Assembly (NCBI GenBank): GCA_002690925.1
Contig: NZGD01000007.1
Coordinates: 1 to 49,364, forward strand
Source: Rhodopirellula sp.
Lineage (GTDB): Bacteria > Planctomycetota > Planctomycetia > Pirellulales > Pirellulaceae
Length of the DNA stretch: 49,364 nt
Reading direction: 5' to 3'
Each line of letters starts with the position of its first letter. Position 1 is the stretch's first letter. Position numbers and translations under genes: made by a program. The notes under the pieces were generated by a model that was not told the DNA's origin, did no database searches, and saw only the letters and a program-made list of their open reading frames with translations. Positions 15,847 through 24,731 of this stretch are shown here, piece after piece.

Positions 15847-17145
15847 TCAGTCTGATTTGGCCGCATGAAAACGGCGATTAAAAAGATCGGGGTCGAAAGG
15901 ATTCGACACAGGTGGCAAACGCTGCGGCGCTGATTTGACACCATGCTCAGGTGTGTCTCTCGTTGGTGGCACCACCAGTTCAGCTGTAGATGGATCAGTA
16001 CTTTGCTCTAACGCTTTATCGAGCTCGGAATGCATCGGAGCAAATTTCAGATTGCCGGATCCAGGAACAACCATGCGTTCACGGCTCAGATTGGTCTGAA
16101 CATCATCCAAAGATGCGTTACCTTGTTTCCGTGATAATTGCTTTCCGTTTCGAAGAGATTCTGCCGCAAGCTTCACCCAGTACTCAAGTGATTGAATTGC
16201 CTTGGTGTTGCGTTGACTTAGAGGAGCAGAACTGCCCCCATGGTCTTCTTTAGCCATGACTAGTAACGGGCTAGTTAGCGGTGATTGTGCATCAATGTAC
16301 GAAATCATCGCCTGCAGGTTACTTCGAGTAATCGCTGCGGATGCCCGGGAGCCCACACTCGGAACAAGCAAATGCCACTTGGTCTCAGGAATATGATGAT
16401 TAACCGTCCGTGCCATGGTCTGGTGACAGACACCGCAGCGGTTGATCAACATCGGCTGAATATGACTGACAAAGCGTCGAATCGTATCGGGATCAAAATC
16501 AACGTTATCAGGTCGATCAGCATTGAAGGATGCAGGCGAGACTTCATTCTCGTCCCCGCCAGAACGCGAGGTCTGCCCTGAGCCAATTCTGGCAACGACT
16601 GGCTTGATCATGGGCCGGGGAGCCACAAGATTACGAAGCCGATTCTCCAAAACAATTGCCTCTTTATTGTCAGGATCAATCCGACGAGCAGCAATCAATT
16701 CTTTGGCAGCCAAGTCATACAGATCGTATCGCACACACCAATGCGCATCATGTAGGTGGCTGCGCAGGTCGGGCTTTCCCCTCTGGTCGATGCGAAACTG
16801 GTACAAGTCTCGAATATGGTCAGCCCAACAAGCAACACTGATACGCGGTAATCGGATCTCTCCACCTGCCGCGGTGGTGACCATGACAAACTCACCCAAC
16901 TGTCTTGCTTGACCAAACAGCACATTGTCATTTTTCAGAAGCACACAGGACTGCGATTTTTCTTTCGCGACCGGATTGCTTTTCATTGCCACCACGCCGG
17001 CATTTACCGGAACCCGTTGCAACGAGAGATTCTCATCGGCCAACCGAAGACCGGATTGCTGTGAATCCTGTCCATGCGCGAATTGGCAGCATGAAACGAG
17101 CAAGAGAATAGCCGCAGCGGCGTGGCAAGGTGAAACAATGTGCAT
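15847..17145 (-). CDS. Secreted CXXCH cytochrome-like planctomycete protein
   Basis: A 432-residue exported protein of unknown function. The signal peptide ends near residue 25 (AHGQ). Residues 60-170 contain an SH3-like stretch (KNDNVLFGQARQLGEFVMV) and a helical DLYDLAAKELIAARRIDPDN segment that reads like a TPR-type repeat. A haem-attachment-like motif C237-G-V-C240-H241 follows (QPMLINRCGVCHQT), and SPLLVMAKEDHGG further on resembles planctomycete cytochrome c-type (PSCyt) domains. The C-terminal 100 residues are low-complexity and Pro/Ser-rich. Covalent haem binding is likely but unproved; no distal Met ligand could be assigned. No partner genes (DUF1549/DUF1553) are adjacent. Confidence 0.72.
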   Translation of the reverse strand: MHIVSPCHAAAAILLLVSCCQFAHGQDSQQSGLRLADENLSLQRVPVNAGVVAMKSNPVAKEKSQSCVLLKNDNVLFGQARQLGEFVMVTTAAGGEIRLPRISVACWADHIRDLYQFRIDQRGKPDLRSHLHDAHWCVRYDLYDLAAKELIAARRIDPDNKEAIVLENRLRNLVAPRPMIKPVVARIGSGQTSRSGGDENEVSPASFNADRPDNVDFDPDTIRRFVSHIQPMLINRCGVCHQTMARTVNHHIPETKWHLLVPSVGSRASAAITRSNLQAMISYIDAQSPLTSPLLVMAKEDHGGSSAPLSQRNTKAIQSLEYWVKLAAESLRNGKQLSRKQGNASLDDVQTNLSRERMVVPGSGNLKFAPMHSELDKALEQSTDPSTAELVVPPTRDTPEHGVKSAPQRLPPVSNPFDPDLFNRRFHAAKSD

Positions 17146-17403
17146 AGTTGAGGGAATAACAATTTTTGCAACATGGCGTCAATGCTGGCTTACAAGGCTC
17201 AAACCACCCAAAATGCGGGCAAATTCGCGGTCCAGGCGGAAACTTTGGGTTAACGAAACTGCTCGATGAAGCGTTGTCACTCTTGATCGCATCTCCGAAG
17301 GGAGTGATTGATTGCCGGCACGGTAGGAATCATACTTTCCACGTCTTAGGTTTCCGCCTTGGTGACGGGAACCGCCCTGCCTCCATCATTCCGATAGCAA
17401 CTC

Positions 17404-18234
17404 ATGTCACAAACATCGATGTCTTCCCGACAACGCAATCTTACATCTCTCCAAAGACTCTCACTGGTCATTGCCGCCAGTATCATCTTGACCACCAACT
17501 CGGTGAATGCAGGCGAGTACCTAAACGGTATCAAATGGAAAGAACCAGGCGTCGTCACTCCCGGCAAAACCGATTCTGCCCCGCCCTCGGATGCCATTGT
17601 CCTGTTTGATGGCAAAAGCCTGAAAGATTGGAAAAACGGCGAGCGTTGGGAAGTGAAAGACGGGATCGCTTATTCCGGAAAAGGAAAGATTGTATCCAAC
17701 CAGGCCTTTGGTGATTGCCAACTACATATCGAGTGGACAGCTCCTGTTCCTGTCAAAGGCAGTGGCCAAGGCCGTGGCAACAGCGGCATCTTCCTTATGG
17801 ATCGCTACGAAATCCAGGTACTCGATTCCTACGACAACCCCACTTACTTCGATGGACAAGCCGGCGCGATCTACAAACAGACACCGCCCGCTGTCAACGC
17901 AATGCGTCCTCCAGGAGAATGGAACACCTATGACATTTTCTGGACTGCGCCACGATTCGCCGAGGACGGCAAACTAGTGTCTCCCGCTTACATTACAGCG
18001 ATTCACAACGGTGTCCTGATCCTGAATCACTTTGAGATCAAAGGAGACACACCCTACAATCGACCACCGGCCTACAAGCAGCATCCCCCCACGGGACCGA
18101 TCTCGATTCAGGATCATGGAAATCCAGTTGGCTTCCGAAATATTTGGGTGAGAAATTTCACACCTGCAGCAGGTGAGCAAGTCCGCAAGCCATTCATTCG
18201 TGACGGCAAAAAGGAAACGCCGATCGAGGACTGA
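17404..18234 (+). CDS. Secreted DUF1080-family protein (3-keto-disaccharide hydrolase-like)
   Basis: A 276-residue exported protein of the DUF1080 family, named for 3-keto-disaccharide hydrolase activity. A hydrophobic signal ([19 protein letters not shown]) ends near residue 36. The jelly-roll domain covers about 62-255, with typical blocks [33 protein letters not shown] and [19 protein letters not shown]. Planctomycetes carry many paralogues. An ATG five codons in (17419) is an alternative start. A rho-independent terminator follows 36 bases after the stop. Its substrate is not predictable; glycoside or sugar binding is the safest reading. Confidence 0.85.
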   Translation: MSQTSMSSRQRNLTSLQRLSLVIAASIILTTNSVNAGEYLNGIKWKEPGVVTPGKTDSAPPSDAIVLFDGKSLKDWKNGERWEVKDGIAYSGKGKIVSNQAFGDCQLHIEWTAPVPVKGSGQGRGNSGIFLMDRYEIQVLDSYDNPTYFDGQAGAIYKQTPPAVNAMRPPGEWNTYDIFWTAPRFAEDGKLVSPAYITAIHNGVLILNHFEIKGDTPYNRPPAYKQHPPTGPISIQDHGNPVGFRNIWVRNFTPAAGEQVRKPFIRDGKKETPIED

Positions 18235-18270
18235 TCTGACTGGCAGTCATACTGCATCTGGAAACTTTCG

Positions 18271-18299
18271 ACTGGTCGGATCCCGCCGGCCAGTTTTTT
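18271..18299 (+). terminator. Rho-independent terminator overlapping pheT stop
   Basis: ACTGGTCGG (18271-18279) pairs with CCGGCCAGT (18286-18294), nine pairs with one G-T, loop of six, followed by a T-run to 18299. It terminates the DUF1080 gene. Its T-run overlaps the stop codon of convergently read pheT. It has no A-run on the left side, so it should not terminate pheT. Confidence 0.85.
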
Positions 18300-20361
18300 A
18301 TGAAAGCAGCTCAGCAGACAATTGGTCTCGGCAAGCACCAATCACTTGTCCCACCAAATCATCAGCTTGCTGTCCACTCAAAGTTGCCTCGTGACTTTGC
18401 AGTTCCACACTCATTAGAACACGCTTGCGATCCTTGCCATCTTTCTTGGCGTCGCGGTAAGTCTCACGATAAGTGACTCCCGCAAGTTCAGATCCAACCG
18501 CAGCACGAACAACATGTTCCATGTCACTCCAACGCACGGACTCAGCAACGACAAAATTCAAATCCCGCTGAATCGACGGAAAAGGACTGACCAATTTTTG
18601 CTGCGGCACAAGTTTTGATTTTTCGAGCAGCTTTGGCAAGTCAAGTTCAGCAACCACAACCGGGCCAGATATCTTCCACTGCTTCAATGTCTTTTCCTCA
18701 ACGGTGCCCAGATAACCGACACCAGTCCCGTCCAGAACTAACTGAATACACTGCCCTGGCACAAATCCAGCACGTTCCGTGACTGACACCTGCAACGAGT
18801 GCTCAATCCCCAAACGCTGGCACAAAGTTTCGACAACGCCCTTGAATTCAAAAAAGTCCCGCCCAGCAATGAGCCCCAACGAGTACTGTTCGGCAGGCAA
18901 CGCGTTATCGGCATCGTTGGGTAGATAGATATGAGCAATTTCAAAAAGATCAGCCTCTAAACTGGCAGCAGCCCAGTTTTTCGCCCGACCTTCGATCAAG
19001 CTCGGCAGCAAAGTTCGGCGAAGCCGTCTCGCTCCTTTGAGCATCGGCGTTTCACTTTCCAAGGCAGGTCGGTCTGTCCATGGGCTGAGGGATTCGTCAA
19101 GTTTTTGTGTAACGATACTTGGTGTCATCGCTTCACTGAGACCTGCTGCGGTCATCACCTGACGAATTCGTTCCATGGCAGTATCGAAATCCCGCTTGGA
19201 ACTGGGAGCCACAGGGATCGGGGCATCCTCGGGAATTTTTTCATAGCCGTGAATACGTGCGACTTCTTCAATCAAGTCAGCTTCACGTGTCAAATCATGT
19301 CGCCAAGTGGGAGGTACATACAGTTTCCCGGACGTCGAATCGAGATCACCTGATTGCGCTTCACATCCAAGAGCAACCAGAATTCGCGTCACCTCTTCGG
19401 CATCAATTTTGATACCCAGAATTCGCTCCAACTGACTCGATCGCAACACAACAGGTGAATGGGTTTTTATTTCTGCTGCCGTATCAATGATGCCGCTCAC
19501 AACCTCGCCACCCGCCAGGTCGACGATCATTTCACACACTCTTTGACTGGCCCATTCCACACCCACCGGATCAACTTTGCGTTCAAACCGGTAGGAAGAG
19601 GGACTATGCAACTTCAATCTTCTTGCGGTGCGTCTGACCGACAGCGGGGTAAAAACGGCAGACTCGATCACCAGATCACGGGTCACATCGCTCACCTCTG
19701 ACGCTGCTCCACCCATCACGCCAGCCACTGCCGACGCCTGCTTCGCATCAGCAATCACGCAAGTCGCTTCGTCCAACTCGTACTGACGATGATCAATGGC
19801 ATCGATCTTTTCACCTTTGTGACCTGGCCTGACAATGATCTTTGAACCCTCGACCTTGGCGTAATCAAAAGCATGTAGAGGCTGACCACATTCCATCAGC
19901 ACATAATTTGTCGCGTCTACAACGTTATTGATGCTCTGATACTGCTCGATACTACCATCGAGTTTGCGTTTCCAAAAAACTGACTGCAGTGCCTCCACCA
20001 ACCAATCTGGGCTGGCACCCACTTGAACTCCCTGAATTATCCGAGCGGTATATCGTGGACAAGCTTCTTCAAACTGGTTTTCGACAGTCAACAAGGAATC
20101 AATGTTCTGCTCGGAACACTTCAGATTTGGCTCAGGCTTGCACGTCGGCAGCCCGTATAACACACCCACTTCACGTGCGACGCCAATGTGTCCTAAACAA
20201 TCACCGCGATTGCTCGTCACTTCGAGATCAATCACCACATCATCATTGATGTGATCGGTGCCCTCATGATTCAGTCCGGACAGGCTAAGCCGCTGAGCCA
20301 GTTCTTCGTGACTCATCGGCATGTCAACGTACTTCGTCAGCCATTTCAGAGATACAAGCAT
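18298..20361 (-). CDS. pheT: Phenylalanyl-tRNA synthetase beta subunit, short form
   Basis: A 687-residue beta subunit of phenylalanyl-tRNA synthetase, which with PheS charges tRNA-Phe. Recognisable blocks are the N-terminal VSLKWLTKYVD; the VTSNRGDCLGHIGVAREVG segment at about 48-66; NNVVDATNYVLMECGQPLHA; the core around DLTREADLIEEVARIHGYEKI; and a C-terminal FDX-ACB anticodon-binding domain (about 593-687, FPSIQRDLNFVV). In E. coli PheT (795 residues) the VTPNRADCLG block lies near residue 150; here it is near 48, so the OB-fold tRNA-binding (EMAP-like) domain is missing. The ATG at 20361 begins the conserved N-terminus; the outer open frame adds 40 unrelated residues. pheS is not adjacent. 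Confidence 0.95.
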   Translation of the reverse strand: MLVSLKWLTKYVDMPMSHEELAQRLSLSGLNHEGTDHINDDVVIDLEVTSNRGDCLGHIGVAREVGVLYGLPTCKPEPNLKCSEQNIDSLLTVENQFEEACPRYTARIIQGVQVGASPDWLVEALQSVFWKRKLDGSIEQYQSINNVVDATNYVLMECGQPLHAFDYAKVEGSKIIVRPGHKGEKIDAIDHRQYELDEATCVIADAKQASAVAGVMGGAASEVSDVTRDLVIESAVFTPLSVRRTARRLKLHSPSSYRFERKVDPVGVEWASQRVCEMIVDLAGGEVVSGIIDTAAEIKTHSPVVLRSSQLERILGIKIDAEEVTRILVALGCEAQSGDLDSTSGKLYVPPTWRHDLTREADLIEEVARIHGYEKIPEDAPIPVAPSSKRDFDTAMERIRQVMTAAGLSEAMTPSIVTQKLDESLSPWTDRPALESETPMLKGARRLRRTLLPSLIEGRAKNWAAASLEADLFEIAHIYLPNDADNALPAEQYSLGLIAGRDFFEFKGVVETLCQRLGIEHSLQVSVTERAGFVPGQCIQLVLDGTGVGYLGTVEEKTLKQWKISGPVVVAELDLPKLLEKSKLVPQQKLVSPFPSIQRDLNFVVAESVRWSDMEHVVRAAVGSELAGVTYRETYRDAKKDGKDRKRVLMSVELQSHEATLSGQQADDLVGQVIGACRDQLSAELLS

Positions 20362-20522
20362 GGAAAACGGGTTGATTGGTGGAAGAAATGATGAATCCAA
20401 CCCACAATCTATCGAAATGCAGGAAAACACAATAGCTCGGAACTCGCTGCCAACGAGAAAGACCAACTGAGCTAAAATCACTCCAGCAGTCCTTCCTACC
20501 TTTTTCCAGCCGTGAAATTTTG

Positions 20523-22721
20523 ATGTTTATACGCCTCAGCATTCTGCTTGCCGTCTTTTTCCCAGCTTTTTCGAGCTCATCTTCACTGGCTGGTGAACGC
20601 CCAAATATTTTATTGATCATGGCCGATGACGTCGGGATTGAAGGCTTGGGCTGCTATGGCGGCGTCTCCTACAAAACGCCCAACTTGGATCAGATGGCAG
20701 CTACCGGACTTCGATTCACCCGAGCCTATTCTCAGCCTTTATGCACCCCGACTCGTGTCGAAATCATGACGGGACAATACAATCACCGAAACTGGAAATA
20801 CTTTGGCATCCTGGACCCCAAGCAGAAAACTTTCGGTCATTACCTGAAAGATTCGGGGTACAAGACTGGCATTTTCGGCAAGTGGCAATTGCAATCCTAT
20901 GATCCACCTGATCTGCCTGGCGCATCCAACAGACGTGGAACAGGGATGCATGCCAAGGATGCGGGCTTTGACCGGTACTCACTTTTCCACGCTCTTCACA
21001 CCGAGAACAAAGGGTCCCGCTACACAAATCCAACCATGCTTGAAGGTACAGCCGGGTCCGAGGGGGAACTAAAAACCTATCAAGGACAATTTGGCGAAGA
21101 TATCTGGGTCGATCAAATCGTTGACTTCTTTGATGCCACCCAAGATCAACCAACCTTTGCCTACTACCCGATGGCTTTGCCCCACTGGCCGTTTGTCCCA
21201 ACCCCGGACACCCCGGGTTGGAATCCAGACAGCGAGCAATCCGAAGCACCTCAGTACATCGTGGACATGATCCAATACATGGACAAATCCGTTGGGTCAC
21301 TGATCAACAAAATGCGTGCAAAAAACTTGTTGGAGAACACCTTGGTACTGTTTTACAGTGACAACGGAACCCACGCCAAAGTTGTCTCTCAAATGCGAGA
21401 CGGCAGACAGATTCAAGGTGGAAAAGCAAGTACACGACAGACAGGCATTCACGTCCCACTGATCGCTTACTGGCCAAAAAAAATCAAACCTGGCACAGAT
21501 CATGACCTCGTGGATGCTTCTGATTTCCTCCCCACGTTGATGGAACTGGCGGAACGAAATCTTCCCAAGGAATCTGTCACCGATGGCATCAGCTTCGCAC
21601 ATCGCCTTTTTGACCAGCCTGGCCCAATACGGGATTCGGCTTTCTTCTGGTACGACTCTCGTCCAGGTTGGGACAAGGAAAGATTTCGTCGTGAAGTATT
21701 TGCATTGAATAAAGATTTCAAGCTTTATCGGAATGGCCGCATGTTTCGGCTGTCAGACAAGCCCCTCGAAGAAATCGAAGTCAATCCGCTGCAGATGAAT
21801 ATCGCAGACGAGAAGGCAAAAAAAGAACTGGCAGCATTCATTGAAAAAAATCTTCGCAATGCTCAAGAACCTGCTCTCGTGAATGCATATGGAGAGTCTG
21901 AATTTGATCTGCTTTACCTTCCCGCCAACAAAGAGGAAACCAGTGAATTGACTCGCCGCATGCTGGCAACCGGGACAGAACTTCCCTACGGTGACCCCGA
22001 CATACCCGAACAGCGTCTTTGGATTTTCAACCCGCTTGAGATTGCTGAGGATGAAAAGCGTCCGTGCGTCTTTTTCATTCATGGTGGAGGGTGGGGAGGT
22101 AAACCCGATTCATTAGCCGCACAATGCCTTTATCTGCAACGACGCGGATTCAACGCTGTGTCCATTCATTTTCGCCGCCCAGGCAAAACCCTCACTCCTC
22201 AGAATACTCTTGACGACACAAGGCTGGCCTATCAATGGATCGTCGATCATGCAGAGGATCACCACATTGACGCAAATCAGATTTTCCTTTCGGGAGGATC
22301 TGCTGGGGGGCATCTTTCACTTGCATTGAGAACCATTGACACCACCGGAAACGGTTTCGACACCCCGGAACCAGCAGGTCTGATCCTATTCAACCCAGTG
22401 ATTGACTTGGTTGATGGCTGGCCCAACGGACGCACCAAGTGCCTCCAAGCAGGTATCGAACCTCGCGACTTTTCACCAGCTCACAACGTTCGACCAGGTC
22501 TGCCCCCGATGCTCATTCTCAGCGGTTCCAATGACCCATTGATTCCTCCCAACCTGATCCATGACTTCCAGAAACGTCTGGCTGCTGTCGGTGGAAAGTC
22601 TCTCTTCATTGAATATCCGGAAGCCGGTCACGGATTCTTCAACTACGGCAGAGAAAGAAATCAATACTTTCAGTGGACAATGTGGGAAATGGAAAAATTT
22701 CTGCAGCAGCACACGCGTTAA
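20523..22721 (+). CDS. Secreted sulfatase fused to alpha/beta-hydrolase esterase
   Basis: A 732-residue two-domain enzyme. After a signal peptide (about 1-24) comes a type I sulfatase domain (about 26-450): Asp pair in LLIMADDVG, formylglycine signature C74-T-P-T-R in SQPLCTPTRVE, and the metal-site segment FYSDNGTH. A second complete domain (about 500-730) is an alpha/beta hydrolase: oxyanion loop IHGGGWGG, nucleophile Ser593 in SGGSAGGH, Asp671 in SGSNDPLIPP, and His703 in EAGHGFFNYG. All key residues of both halves are present. It could remove sulfate and acyl esters from the same glycan. The ATG at 20523 follows a TTG. It is divergent from pheT. A sequencing or assembly fusion is unlikely because one frame runs through the junction. 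Confidence 0.9.
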   Translation: MFIRLSILLAVFFPAFSSSSSLAGERPNILLIMADDVGIEGLGCYGGVSYKTPNLDQMAATGLRFTRAYSQPLCTPTRVEIMTGQYNHRNWKYFGILDPKQKTFGHYLKDSGYKTGIFGKWQLQSYDPPDLPGASNRRGTGMHAKDAGFDRYSLFHALHTENKGSRYTNPTMLEGTAGSEGELKTYQGQFGEDIWVDQIVDFFDATQDQPTFAYYPMALPHWPFVPTPDTPGWNPDSEQSEAPQYIVDMIQYMDKSVGSLINKMRAKNLLENTLVLFYSDNGTHAKVVSQMRDGRQIQGGKASTRQTGIHVPLIAYWPKKIKPGTDHDLVDASDFLPTLMELAERNLPKESVTDGISFAHRLFDQPGPIRDSAFFWYDSRPGWDKERFRREVFALNKDFKLYRNGRMFRLSDKPLEEIEVNPLQMNIADEKAKKELAAFIEKNLRNAQEPALVNAYGESEFDLLYLPANKEETSELTRRMLATGTELPYGDPDIPEQRLWIFNPLEIAEDEKRPCVFFIHGGGWGGKPDSLAAQCLYLQRRGFNAVSIHFRRPGKTLTPQNTLDDTRLAYQWIVDHAEDHHIDANQIFLSGGSAGGHLSLALRTIDTTGNGFDTPEPAGLILFNPVIDLVDGWPNGRTKCLQAGIEPRDFSPAHNVRPGLPPMLILSGSNDPLIPPNLIHDFQKRLAAVGGKSLFIEYPEAGHGFFNYGRERNQYFQWTMWEMEKFLQQHTR

Positions 22722-22942
22722 AGGATCGTGGGTACCAGTAAGGGGAAAGGATGCTCAAAGCAAGAAAATCAGGCATCCATGTTGCCAAACAAAACCATCC
22801 TGATCGGCAGGATTGCCACGGTGGGAAACTTTTTTCGGAACCTCCCACAGGCGACTGCCGTCATCACCAAGTTGTTGGCTAGAATGAGACGAACGAACAG
22901 TCTTCTTCTGTCACGATTCTGACCTGTATCCCGGGGATCGCC

Positions 22943-24580
22943 GTGCCGAACTCGCTCCAATGCCCCCGATGCAATGGCTCAGTATCAATTACTGACAGTG
23001 CAGCGGGAAAACGCGTTAAATGCCCTCACTGCGAGCAGACGTTTCTTGCCCCGGGAATCGCTTCCGACAGCAATAGCCAGGAAGATGAGGATGATTGGTT
23101 AACGCTGAACGACTCGCCGGCACCAGCAAGCTCATCTTCGACAGGCCCCATACCCGCCGATTCCAAAGCACCGGGCTCACCAGTTACCTCGGTAACGAAA
23201 TCGAAAAAGGATACCTTGTTGTCTGATGATGACGACTCTTTTTTTTCCGAATCTTCGCTGCCGCCCGTTCAGATACCAAATGCTTCTACAGCAAGTCACC
23301 AAGGCACAGCAGGCGATACATCACAATCAATCGGAAACAGCCTCGGGCCTGATATTTCAGCCGCAGAGGAAGAACTGTTATCCCAATTCACCGACACGTC
23401 CATGCCGACGTCGGATGCTCAACCACCAGTCAAGAAGAATGCCCTCGATGCGATTCGAGCGTTAGGTGCGGTAACAACAACCCTCGGCAGCGACTCCACA
23501 ACCAAGCCCTCAGCCGCTCCGCAAGCTGCCCCAATTGAATACCAACCTGAATTCCGAGTGACTTGCAAAATATGCGGAACACTCATGTATGCGAAGGCTG
23601 TCGACAGTGGCAAGACTACCAAATGCAGCGACTGTCACTCCGAGTTCACCATTCCCAAGGCGCCCAAGGTCCGAAAAGAACCGGAGATCGACATCGCAAA
23701 CGCCGCTACGTTCAGTCTTGGCCAAAATACTTCCGAGACAAAAAGCACAGCAGACCCCTTTAAAAAGTCAGCTGATGCGTTGCTGGCGGAAGCCTCTCGC
23801 CAAGAAGAAGACACGCCGTCACCGAGATATGAAGATACCCCAAATGTCCTTGAATGGATCAAGAACCAGTTTGGCATTTTCCAAGACCCCGGTGTCATCA
23901 TGCATTGGGTCATCTTATCAGTGGTTGCCGCAATCCCAACTGCCCTGCTGCTGTCCATCGAACAGGAATCGCTGCAGTGGCTCATGACCGTCGGGATGAT
24001 GATCGGTGGCCTGATCCTGGGTGCCATAACCGTCAGTTGTGCATTCGCAATATTACTATCAGTCGCGAATGATAATGAACAGGTTGAAGATTGGCCCAGC
24101 ATGGATATTTTCCAATGGCTCGATCACTTAGTCTTGGTTTTGGGTGCAGTTGGCTTGGTTGCTGTTCCGATGTGGAGCATTTGTTACCTCACAGATTCCA
24201 CAGGTCTGCTAGGGGTCGCACTCGTCATGTTTTCGATTTATCTCCTGTTGCCGTTTATCCTGCTGTCCATGCTCGACATGGGCAGTGTCTTTACCCCATT
24301 CTCACCTGAACTTGCCCGCAGCGTTTCGAAGTGTCAGGAAGAGTGGGGCGGTTTCTACTTCTCTTCCGCTTTGCTGTTCGGCATGCTGTTTCTTTTCATT
24401 GCACTGGCGTCGTCAATTGGAGGAAGCCTTGGCATCGTGGCTTCCATCACACTCAGCATATTCACCACATTCAGTTACTTTGGGATGATGGGACGTTTAG
24501 CCTACACCATTGGTCAGAGTGTGAACGCACCACCCAAAAAAAATGATGCAGACCGTAGTCGCCCAACGGATCCCCAATAG
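22943..24580 (+). CDS. Zinc-ribbon (MJ0042-type) polytopic membrane protein
   Basis: A 545-residue protein of unknown function. Two zinc ribbons of the MJ0042 kind are visible: C7-x2-C10 with C27-x2-C30, and C208-x2-C211 with C228-x2-C231. Between and after them lie disordered Ser/Asp-rich linkers. From about residue 318 there are five or six hydrophobic segments (for example WVILSVVAAIPTALLLSI and GLILGAITVSCAFAILLSVA). The GTG start is needed to include the first ribbon and lies next to it. Planctomycetes have many such proteins; the ribbons probably face the cytoplasm. No partner genes help: upstream is a sulfatase on the same strand more than 200 bases away, downstream a convergent topoisomerase gene. 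Confidence 0.8.
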   Translation: MPNSLQCPRCNGSVSITDSAAGKRVKCPHCEQTFLAPGIASDSNSQEDEDDWLTLNDSPAPASSSSTGPIPADSKAPGSPVTSVTKSKKDTLLSDDDDSFFSESSLPPVQIPNASTASHQGTAGDTSQSIGNSLGPDISAAEEELLSQFTDTSMPTSDAQPPVKKNALDAIRALGAVTTTLGSDSTTKPSAAPQAAPIEYQPEFRVTCKICGTLMYAKAVDSGKTTKCSDCHSEFTIPKAPKVRKEPEIDIANAATFSLGQNTSETKSTADPFKKSADALLAEASRQEEDTPSPRYEDTPNVLEWIKNQFGIFQDPGVIMHWVILSVVAAIPTALLLSIEQESLQWLMTVGMMIGGLILGAITVSCAFAILLSVANDNEQVEDWPSMDIFQWLDHLVLVLGAVGLVAVPMWSICYLTDSTGLLGVALVMFSIYLLLPFILLSMLDMGSVFTPFSPELARSVSKCQEEWGGFYFSSALLFGMLFLFIALASSIGGSLGIVASITLSIFTTFSYFGMMGRLAYTIGQSVNAPPKKNDADRSRPTDPQ

Positions 24581-24731
24581 CACGAAAACGAGTCAATCGA
24601 ACCGAAGACAATCCGGCAGGCAAACAGTGCTCGCAACAGCCTGCAATGAATGAAACGTGTGTGACAGGACGAACGATCGCCTCCGTCTCCTGAACAGGTT
24701 CGCTTGAACTGAGTAAAACTCTTTCAGCTGC

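Noticed and set aside
22801..22850. Imperfect inverted repeats before the zinc-ribbon gene considered as a riboswitch
   Set aside because: Short arms and no conserved riboswitch core recognised.
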